From contig CANHXF010000132.1 in the NCBI GenBank assembly GCA_947464515.1, positions 1-5,493 on the forward strand: DNA of 5,493 nucleotides. The letters run 5' to 3'. Positions 1-5,493 of this stretch are shown one piece after another. The stretch's first letter is position 1; each line of letters starts with the position of its first letter. The notes beneath the pieces were generated by a model. That model was not told where the DNA came from, searched no databases, and saw only the letters and a list, made by a program, of their open reading frames with translations. This DNA comes from Flavobacteriales bacterium (GTDB taxonomy: Bacteria > Bacteroidota > Bacteroidia > NS11-12g > UBA955). The position numbers and the translations under genes are program-made.

Positions 1-386
1 AATCCAAGGCGAATTAATGTTGCCGGAAAGAGCATCTTTGAAATAGATGAACACCTTTCTGATGCTGAGTTACAGAGGTCCTCAATCATTTTGAGCGATG
101 AATTATCCCTATCATTTTTTTTCAATTCAGAAAGCTGCATGTGAATCAAGGTTAATAATTGGCCAAGGTCATCATGCAAAATACTGCCTAATTTTCTTCT
201 TTCATCTTCTACGGATTTGAGTTGTACTTTGTTGAGTATGGTTTCAAATTCCAATTCTTTTCTCTGGACATCCAGCAATGTTCGTTTTTTGGCATTGAGT
301 GTAACCAAAATTAAGATGAAAATAATGCCTAGAATGAATAGACTAGAAAAGTAAAAGGTTAGGGTGAACTGGTCTAATTTTTCCAT
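1..386 (-). CDS. Sensor histidine kinase, HisKA_3 (NarL/LuxR-partner) type, 3' part outside the window
   Basis: Membrane-bound two-component kinase expected to autophosphorylate on a histidine and pass the phosphate to a response regulator. I translated 128 residues from an ATG at 386 down to the window edge. Residues about 8-31 form one hydrophobic membrane helix. Residues 33-62 are a charged, probably coiled-coil linker. The dimerisation/phosphoacceptor motif ERRKLGSILHDDLGQ follows at 62-76, with His71 as the predicted phosphorylation site. The second DHp helix ends in LFPATLIRLGL, matching the usual 'SxxLxPxxLxxxGL' end of HisKA_3. The ATP-binding domain lies beyond the left edge. There is no PAS, HAMP, TPR or periplasmic sensor domain before the DHp. 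An in-frame ATG at 410 would add MLYFNGSN; I prefer 386 because the helix then follows a short N-terminus, but this is not certain. The gene overlaps the stop of the membrane-protein gene by 13 bases, so the two are probably translationally coupled and function together. Confidence 0.9.
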   Translation of the reverse strand, partial: MEKLDQFTLTFYFSSLFILGIIFILILVTLNAKKRTLLDVQRKELEFETILNKVQLKSVEDERRKLGSILHDDLGQLLTLIHMQLSELKKNDRDNSSLKMIEDLCNSASERCSSISKMLFPATLIRLG

Positions 387-1018
387 ATTAGACCCATTAA
401 AATAAAGCATTTTGAAGTGTACAACCTCATAGGAATCAGTAAGTTTAAAAATTCATTGTGTGAATGACTCTCTGTAATAAAATATGCACCCATTCCAAAC
501 TCAGCAAGAGCACCAATATTGTATATTGCTATCCCAGAAATTATAAATATGATATTCAATGAAGGCGTATCGCTTTTAACGATTTTAATTGTAGTTTGGG
601 TGCACAATATTAGGCAAATGATTGCCGAAGCAAAACAAAAATTTGAATACTCTAAGGTGTTCAAGTATCCATATTTTGAGTATAAATCGATATTTGTTTT
701 TGGCCAATCTTGGCTGAACAAGATAAAGGCATATGTTAATAAAAGAGTGTATAAAGTTGTTAGTTTTGTGCGTGAAATTGTTATATTTTTAACCGCTAAA
801 AAAAATATGAAGTACAATCCTACTGATAACAAATTATTGATCAGTAATAGCTCTAGATTAGATGTTAATATGAATTGATCAATCAGGTTAGTTACTATGT
901 CTAAAATACCAAGAATAGAAAATATCATGTATTTTCGATCACTTGAGTTGACATATCTCAAATAGCCCAAACAAAGTAGGGCTATGTAAATTGAAAATTT
1001 TAGACTTAAAAAAATCAA
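374..1018 (-). CDS. Seven-helix integral membrane protein, probable sensor partner of the adjacent histidine kinase
   Basis: Hypothetical inner-membrane protein of 214 residues with no catalytic motif that I recognise. Hydrophobic segments lie at about 4-22, 29-51, 56-78, 85-102, 125-146, 154-181 and 187-211, giving seven helices. The longest loop (about 103-124, DWPKTNIDLYSKYGYLN) is polar, and a short ESHSHNE stretch with two histidines lies between helices 6 and 7. The start is TTG at 1018, directly after the TAA of the small-protein gene; the next in-frame ATG is codon 31 and would remove the first helix, so TTG is favoured. The gene ends with TAG at 376-374, inside the start region of the kinase gene. 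Tight packing between a small soluble protein and a kinase lacking its own sensor domain suggests that it senses a signal and controls the kinase. That role is inferred from context and topology, not from a known family. Confidence 0.8.
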   Translation of the reverse strand: MIFLSLKFSIYIALLCLGYLRYVNSSDRKYMIFSILGILDIVTNLIDQFILTSNLELLLINNLLSVGLYFIFFLAVKNITISRTKLTTLYTLLLTYAFILFSQDWPKTNIDLYSKYGYLNTLEYSNFCFASAIICLILCTQTTIKIVKSDTPSLNIIFIISGIAIYNIGALAEFGMGAYFITESHSHNEFLNLLIPMRLYTSKCFILMGLIWKN

Positions 1019-1327
1019 TTAACTATTTAATGGATTGTTTGTGGAGTGATGTGGGGGATCAGGTTTGCAGTCTTCGGCGAGAACACCTTCGAACAAATCG
1101 TTTTCATCAGTTTTTGCGCCACATAATACCAACGTGAGGTTTCCGTTGTCAAGAGCGAAATAAAACTTAAGTCCGACACAAGTAGGTTGATTTAAAATTG
1201 CTTGAATAGCATCTTTTCCGAAAAAGCCACCAATCTTTGAATTAACATCGGCGTCTCTATAAGCTTTGGTCATAACAGAAGCTGCCGCTAATGTTATTGA
1301 GTGATTTTCATTAGGATTAAAAGACAT
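1019..1327 (-). CDS. Small leaderless protein with C-terminal NPLNS tail, function unknown
   Basis: A 102-residue protein with an ATG start at 1327, a TAA stop, and no signal peptide or membrane helix, so it should be cytoplasmic. An N-terminal part HSITLAAASVMTKAYR (9-24) looks helical. Next come FFGKDAIQAILNQ (35-47) and a strand-like core, CVGLKFYFALDNGNLTLVLCG (50-70). The C-terminal tail is polar and rich in proline (DCKPDPPHHSTNNPLNS). Cys50, Cys69, Cys87 and His93-His94 could bind a metal, but nothing proves it. From memory, many Bacteroidota genomes carry unnamed small proteins with the same order of motifs (HxITLxxAxxMTxxYR, then QxxCVGxxxYxxLD, then a Cys/Pro-rich tail ending in LNS); I could not check this here. 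It is the first gene of a likely operon with the seven-helix protein and the kinase, and its stop codon abuts the TTG start of the next gene. A role in the same signalling unit is inferred from position only. Confidence 0.8.
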   Translation of the reverse strand: MSFNPNENHSITLAAASVMTKAYRDADVNSKIGGFFGKDAIQAILNQPTCVGLKFYFALDNGNLTLVLCGAKTDENDLFEGVLAEDCKPDPPHHSTNNPLNS

Positions 1328-1479
1328 GCTGCGAATTTATGTAGTTCCAACCGATAGATTTAGTATCATTTTTGGTATTTATTTAATATCAAATAGGGTA
1401 TAGATGCTTGATTTGCTGGTTTTATCTTGCTTGGTTTTCTTTTAGCAAGATTCAATCAGGAAATAGGATCTTAAAATCT
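1328..1479. other. Intergenic region between the secreted-protein pair and the signalling genes
   Basis: These 152 bases are the only non-coding gap in the window. Apart from the hairpin, the stretch nearest the small-protein gene (about 1330-1400) is AT-rich and would be the natural place for its promoter. I found no convincing Bacteroidota-type -7 element (TAnnTTTG) at a suitable distance; the nearest approach is CCTATTTG on the minus strand at 1397-1390. A short inverted repeat TATTT-N6-AAATA lies at 1380-1395. No tRNA, riboswitch or mobile-element end is visible. Confidence 0.5.
1424..1451 (-). terminator. Weak hairpin downstream of the type B T9SS gene
   Basis: ATCTTGCT (1424-1431) pairs perfectly with AGCAAGAT (1444-1451), giving an 8-bp stem around a 12-base loop. 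On the minus strand it begins 28 bases after the TAG stop of the large PKD gene and lies before the small-protein start at 1327, the right place to separate the two transcription units. No run of T follows on the minus strand (the next bases are AAAACC), so it is not a classical intrinsic terminator. It could be a 3'-end-stabilising hairpin, a protein-binding site or chance. Confidence 0.3.
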
Positions 1480-4400
1480 CTATTTGAGCAACGTCACCGT
1501 ACTGCTGAACGTGTATTCTTTATTCTCACGAGAAGCCTTAACCGTGTATACATAAACTCCTTGTGGAATATCCGTAGCGGGTTTCCAAATTGCGGATGAC
1601 CCTTCCTGCTCATGTATTTTTTGACCCCAAGAATTAAAAATAGACAGTGTGAAATGGTCAAACCCATAATTGAAAATTTCAAACTCATCGTTCAATCCAT
1701 CACCATTGGGCGTGAATGCACTGGGCGCAAACAAAGTGGCCTGATATCCCAAACAATAACTGTTGCTTTGCGATTCATAGGCGAGGTCGCTGCTTTGGGC
1801 TTTTACGATATAGCACTTCTGAAATTTCTTGGGCTGTACGAAATCTTTGTCGCTGAATTGCGTATCCTGTAGGTTATTTAAAGGCTGCCAATTAGATGTT
1901 TCAATATCGTAGTTGCTAAAGGATTCATGCTTTTTAACACCACCATTTTTGACCCAGTCTTCGTAGGGCGACCACGTGAGTAAAGCCGTTGGGAAGTCGG
2001 ATTTTGACATTGCTTCTACCTCCGTGACTTTCAAGAAAATCGTTTTCCCGATATTGCTTTTTAAGCCACCTAGGTTGTCGCAACTATCTTTGGCTTGGAT
2101 CTCGTATATGTGTGATTGGTCTATCTCCTCCGACAGGTAATCCTTATAAATTGTATCGTTCACAACAGCATGTAACTGCCCATTGCGATACACTTGATAG
2201 TTTTTAGCATAAGGAACGGGCGTCCATTCGGTGAGTGTGGTAGTGTTGTTCAAGACCGTGCTGCGTTTGAGTTGAGGCTTATTTCCAGCAGCGATTCCAG
2301 GTGTAATCTTCAATGGAACTGAATCTTGCGTGATACAACCGGAAGGCCCATACAGTTTCTGATATAAAATGATTTTACCAGACTGTTGAATAAGGACTTT
2401 GTTGATTGCTTCATCAAATCGATTGTTCGGCACCAACGATGGTTTGAAATGATATACCGTTGAATCTGAAGGATCGGTAAACAAGCGTCCAAACTCAACG
2501 TTCAAAGGTGAACATCCAGTGGTTTTGTCAATGGCGATTCCCGGCCTTGGTGCGGGCAGGATTGAGATGTTTTGGGTTGCCTTGAAGGTGTCGACGCACC
2601 TGCCATCGCTGACTTGCAGTTGTACATTGAATTTGCCAGAGGTGGTATAGGTGTGCTTGATGGATTTGTTTTTGGGCATGATGTTGCCGGGCGAAGTCAA
2701 GCTCCTATCAGTACCATCGCCAAAATCCCATTTCCAAGTATGACTTTTCTTTTGAAGGATGGATGAATCAGAAAACTCAACGGCAATCCATTGACAGCCA
2801 ACAGTGTTTTTGGTATGGTACTTTGCGATGGGCTCTGGAAGAATCTCCACAGAATCCGAATACCAGACCCAACCACCATCGGCGGTGATAGACTTGAGCA
2901 ACACCTTGTATTTCCCTGGCTTAGAATATTGGTGTCGGATTTTTGTTTGTGACTTTACAGATTTCGTGGAATCACCATCGCCCCAAAACCACCAAAAGTG
3001 ATCAAACCAATTGGTGTCCGTTTCATTGGTGAATTCATGGGTTAAATCATTGCAGATGCTTTTGTTGGTAAAGTTGATGTAATGGTAAGGAGTTGGAGTG
3101 GCTGGAAAAAAGATATTGTCTCCATCACTGCCAAAGCCCCCATAATTGTAGTGATTATTAAATCCCTCAATAACTTTTATTGGGTCTGCAATTCCATAAA
3201 AGGACTGTGCTTTGATGAATTTAGCCAAATGGAAACTAAGAAACCAATAAATTTGTCCGTTGGATAGATTTTTGGGTGAATATTTCTTGACAAATGCATA
3301 AATTTCTCCATTTGGGGCTAAGATTAAATCTCTAAGCGTTTGATAAGAACCATTAAAATTTTTCACTGTTGTAAATTGTGAGTCAATTTTCAATTCAAAA
3401 TAAGTTTTGTTAAAATTATTACCTTGAATACTCACCTCTAAAATTCTGTTTGTGACTCGCACGGGGGTAAGTTCACCTGCATATTGCAATAGTGTTTCTC
3501 GCAGCAAAAATGTTGAGTCGTATTTGGTGAAGACCGCATTTTTCCAATAACTAATTTTGTCATTGTCAACTCTGCCAGAATCACTGACAATATCTTTAAA
3601 ATTCAAATTGCCACTATTATCTATCAGCGTAACTTGAGAAATAGAATATTTATAAGAATTATTAATGGAAATTGAATTATACCAATTGTACACGGTCCAT
3701 CGGCCAGAAGGAGATACCACCAGTTCTGAGGGAGTGGAAGTTCCAATATCAGGATCAAACCAGAAGGGGAAACGATAGTTTTCTTTATTAGTGGTATGAT
3801 AAATAATTTGTTTGCGATTTAACTGATATTTTTTGGATATATTGACATCATACAAAAATTTATCCCAAACAAATTGAACTTTAAATTCTTTTAAATTATT
3901 GGTAAAAAATACAACATTGCTTTGTAATAAATTAATGTTGCCTCGCATTGCAAATTCACTGATTCTCTTCTTTTTAATACGCTTCTTTTGGAAATATGTA
4001 ACCTCCATTAAATAAAATGAATCGTTGTCAAATTTGAATGGAGGCTGATTTTGCTCGTTCGTGTTAAAATATTGACTTTCAAAACTCGTGGCGTTATACT
4101 CCGTTTTACTTTGGATGTAATATAGTGTGAATGTATCCGAAATTCCAATGTGAGAAGCAATCCCGCGCTTACCTCCATATTGTGATAAATAGTCTATGGA
4201 GTCACCTTTGTTGTTGTAGAGAATATTGTTAAAAACATAGGCGAGCAACTCGCCTTTAATATTGGAAATAGTTTGATACCCTTGTGATATTTTATGATAT
4301 GAGGCATTCGGCGGTGTTCCATAATAATTGTATTTGATTCGATTGCTTTTTATTTTATTAACCGTTATTTCCGGAGAATTTAAATCAATATCAAAGTAGT

Positions 4401-4545
4401 TTGTTTTTTTCAAGGTGTCAAGGTTAGACCAGCTAATGCAAGTGTCTACAATTTCTTCATACCCCTGCACCACCCAATGATTGCTTTGTTGAGCGTAACA
4501 ATAGCCTGAAAAACTACATAATAATATGATAATGAATAATTTCAA
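1480..4545 (-). CDS. Large secreted PKD/Fn3 protein with T9SS type B sorting domain (CHU_C, gliding motility-associated C-terminal type)
   Basis: A 1021-residue surface or extracellular protein exported by Sec and then T9SS. A signal peptide covers residues 1-19 (MKLFIIILLCSFSGYCYA, probable cleavage before QQ). Residues 20-485 are AT-rich in DNA and match no domain I can name; motifs such as ISNIKGELLAYV, LVVSPSGRW and LILAPNGEIYAF recall propeller-like repeats. PKD1 covers about 490-570 (WFWGDGDS at 519-526, HQYSKPGKYKVLL). PKD2 covers 574-664 (WKWDFGDGT at 604-612, HTYTTSGKFNVQL). A third, degenerate PKD-like segment at 665-748 lacks the DFGDG motif. Cys584/Cys650 and Cys678/Cys737 could form one disulphide per domain. 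Fn3-like segments follow at about 757-833 and 834-918. The type B tail at about 938-1021 carries FTPNGDGLND (944-953), FNSWGQKI and GVYVYTVKA. The start must be TTG at 4545: a TAA lies two codons upstream, no ATG is near, and TTG gives a well-formed signal peptide. The PKD/Fn3 part suggests adhesion or glycan/protein binding; no enzyme domain is seen. Confidence 0.93.
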   Translation of the reverse strand: MKLFIIILLCSFSGYCYAQQSNHWVVQGYEEIVDTCISWSNLDTLKKTNYFDIDLNSPEITVNKIKSNRIKYNYYGTPPNASYHKISQGYQTISNIKGELLAYVFNNILYNNKGDSIDYLSQYGGKRGIASHIGISDTFTLYYIQSKTEYNATSFESQYFNTNEQNQPPFKFDNDSFYLMEVTYFQKKRIKKKRISEFAMRGNINLLQSNVVFFTNNLKEFKVQFVWDKFLYDVNISKKYQLNRKQIIYHTTNKENYRFPFWFDPDIGTSTPSELVVSPSGRWTVYNWYNSISINNSYKYSISQVTLIDNSGNLNFKDIVSDSGRVDNDKISYWKNAVFTKYDSTFLLRETLLQYAGELTPVRVTNRILEVSIQGNNFNKTYFELKIDSQFTTVKNFNGSYQTLRDLILAPNGEIYAFVKKYSPKNLSNGQIYWFLSFHLAKFIKAQSFYGIADPIKVIEGFNNHYNYGGFGSDGDNIFFPATPTPYHYINFTNKSICNDLTHEFTNETDTNWFDHFWWFWGDGDSTKSVKSQTKIRHQYSKPGKYKVLLKSITADGGWVWYSDSVEILPEPIAKYHTKNTVGCQWIAVEFSDSSILQKKSHTWKWDFGDGTDRSLTSPGNIMPKNKSIKHTYTTSGKFNVQLQVSDGRCVDTFKATQNISILPAPRPGIAIDKTTGCSPLNVEFGRLFTDPSDSTVYHFKPSLVPNNRFDEAINKVLIQQSGKIILYQKLYGPSGCITQDSVPLKITPGIAAGNKPQLKRSTVLNNTTTLTEWTPVPYAKNYQVYRNGQLHAVVNDTIYKDYLSEEIDQSHIYEIQAKDSCDNLGGLKSNIGKTIFLKVTEVEAMSKSDFPTALLTWSPYEDWVKNGGVKKHESFSNYDIETSNWQPLNNLQDTQFSDKDFVQPKKFQKCYIVKAQSSDLAYESQSNSYCLGYQATLFAPSAFTPNGDGLNDEFEIFNYGFDHFTLSIFNSWGQKIHEQEGSSAIWKPATDIPQGVYVYTVKASRENKEYTFSSTVTLLK

Positions 4546-4548
4546 GGA

Positions 4549-5493
4549 TTAGTCAATTACAACAAATTTAATTGAATACGTATGATTGCTGTTAATTATT
4601 TTTATTATGTACACTCCTTTTGAAATATTATTCAATTGGATTGTGTTTACATCAATAAATTCGAAGTCAATATCTTGTCCACTTAAGTTATGAACTTTAA
4701 CTCTGTTGTCGGAAATCAAAAAATTAGAAAAACTCAACCTTGGATTTTCAAGCGAAACTGGATTAGGGTAGATTTGATAAGTTTCATTTTTTTGAATGGC
4801 GGATCTTTCTGAGTTCATATCCGAGATTACTGGAATGGAGGAATTGTTGTCAATCAAAGGAATTCCATGTAAAATCCGATTTTTTTCTTCATTTATTTGA
4901 TTCTCATTGAGATTATCATTTGGTGGAGGAACTGGCGGAAAAAAAATAACACTCCCACTGTAACTAGTATTTAATTCCGGGGTCCAACGAGAAACGTGAC
5001 AAGAACTCGAGTCAGGGCAGTTGTTTGAATTAACGCCTATCGGATTTGGGAAGGTAACACCAGGGACAGGGAAATTCTTTGGCATAGGTAATTTTGCAGG
5101 GAAATTCGCACAATTACCATTGTAATAATATTGGATTAGTTCTGCATGGTACCAGTCTGGAACATCATTTAAAGCAGGGCAAAAACTTTCTTTTGCAAAT
5201 GAATTTCCAGCCGCCAAATTGGTTGTGCCAATTTGAGTGATATTCGTAAACGGATTAAAAACCCAATCCGTACTAATATTTGTATTACTGTTACATTCAA
5301 TTTTCAAGTTTGAACTCGATTCGCTCACTTTTAGTGCGATGTTTTTATTGTTTGCGAAAGCCTGGGCATTTGTCTCGTTTTTATAAATTATTGATTTACC
5401 TATTGTACTTAAATAATCACTGTTTATTATTGAGATGCCATGAGAGAATCTACTGAGATCATTTATTTGAATCTTATTTTGGATGATTTGAAA
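4549..5493 (-). CDS. Secreted protein with T9SS type A sorting domain, 5' part outside the window
   Basis: The frame is open from the right edge (5493) to TAA at 4551-4549, giving 314 residues without an ATG, so the true start and signal peptide lie beyond the window. A GTG at 5328 (residue 56) is internal and not a believable start. Residues 1-75 are rich in Asn, Ser and Ile in a strand-like pattern (ISIINSDYL, IALKVSESSSNLKIECNSN), suggesting the end of a beta-helix or beta-rich repeat domain. Residues about 95-170 are an unrecognised Cys- and Pro-containing segment (FCPALN, NCANFP, NCPDSSSC). A Pro/Asn-rich linker (FFPPVPPPNDN) and a polar stretch lead to the type A tail at about 240-314: IYPNPV at 241-246, then VKVHNLSGQ, a GVYIIKI strand and a final IKFVVID. 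It should be carried through the outer membrane by T9SS and probably attached to the surface after tail removal. The stop is 3 bases from the start of the type B gene, so the two are very likely co-transcribed. No catalytic motif is visible. Confidence 0.88.
   Translation of the reverse strand, partial: FQIIQNKIQINDLSRFSHGISIINSDYLSTIGKSIIYKNETNAQAFANNKNIALKVSESSSNLKIECNSNTNISTDWVFNPFTNITQIGTTNLAAGNSFAKESFCPALNDVPDWYHAELIQYYYNGNCANFPAKLPMPKNFPVPGVTFPNPIGVNSNNCPDSSSCHVSRWTPELNTSYSGSVIFFPPVPPPNDNLNENQINEEKNRILHGIPLIDNNSSIPVISDMNSERSAIQKNETYQIYPNPVSLENPRLSFSNFLISDNRVKVHNLSGQDIDFEFIDVNTIQLNNISKGVYIIKIINSNHTYSIKFVVID

Noticed and set aside
519..878. Plus-strand open frame of 119 codons with a hydrophobic N-terminus
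   Set aside because: It lies wholly antisense to the seven-helix gene; its hydrophobicity mirrors AT-rich membrane-helix codons and it has no recognisable domain.
1328..1423. Bacteroidota sigma-A promoter for the small-protein gene
   Set aside because: No TAnnTTTG element with a suitably spaced TTTG/TTG could be found; CCTATTTG at 1397-1390 lacks the leading TA, so no promoter is annotated.
1408..1872. Plus-strand open frames at 1408-1599 and 1612-1872
   Set aside because: Apart from the first bases of the 1408 frame, both are antisense to the type B tail and Fn3 region, where the minus-strand protein has unmistakable motifs (FTPNGDGLND).
2310..3267. Several short open frames on both strands within the PKD region
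   Set aside because: All are shadows of the 1021-residue gene, whose PKD motifs establish the true frame.
4488..4545. Lipoprotein signal in the large secreted protein
   Set aside because: Cys10 is preceded by Leu-Leu and Cys16 by Gly-Tyr, neither of which fits a lipobox; a CYA-type signal peptidase I site fits better.
1016..4551. TAA recoded as sense, making two long fusion proteins
   Set aside because: Both upstream proteins end in typical C-termini (the NPLNS tail and a complete type A sorting domain), and a signal peptide begins right after the second TAA, so both are real stops.
4549..5328. GTG at 5328 as the start of the type A gene (259 residues)
   Set aside because: The frame stays open to the window edge, the upstream residues continue the same Asn/Ser/Ile strand-like pattern, and the GTG start gives no signal peptide although the protein has a T9SS tail.

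Overview
The window reads as Bacteroidota chromosome. The best evidence is two kinds of type IX secretion (T9SS) C-terminal sorting domain side by side, one type A and one type B ('gliding motility-associated' CHU_C type). PKD/Fn3 modules, the absence of Shine-Dalgarno-like sites before the starts, and low GC in most of the window fit the same phylum. A Saprospiria- or Chitinophagia-like source is plausible from the architecture but cannot be fixed from the sequence alone. All five recognisable genes lie on the minus strand, so the window is described from its right end to its left.

Right half (5493 to 1480): a secreted-protein pair. A T9SS type A protein, whose N-terminus lies outside the window, is followed 3 bases later by a 1021-residue protein. 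That second protein has a signal peptide, a large N-terminal region I do not recognise (possibly propeller-like), two clear PKD domains plus one degenerate one, two Fn3-like segments and a type B sorting domain. Both should be exported by Sec, cross the outer membrane by T9SS and end up on the cell surface or outside the cell. The N-terminal half of the large protein is AT-rich like its upstream neighbour, whereas the PKD-to-tail half is clearly richer in GC.

Gap (1479 to 1328): 152 bases with one 8-bp hairpin and no convincing promoter match.

Left part (1327 to 1): a compact three-gene set. It holds a 102-residue leaderless small protein ending in NPLNS, a seven-helix integral membrane protein starting directly after the small protein's stop codon, and a HisKA_3-type sensor histidine kinase overlapping the membrane gene by 13 bases. 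The kinase runs off the left edge; it has one membrane helix and no sensor domain of its own. The natural reading is a split signalling unit in which the seven-helix protein, perhaps with the small protein, supplies the input for the kinase. A response regulator would be expected beyond the left edge. This module is the most interesting part of the window.

At both tight junctions (1021/1018 and 4551/4545) the downstream gene lies in the same reading frame as the upstream gene, is separated from it by a TAA, and must start at TTG.
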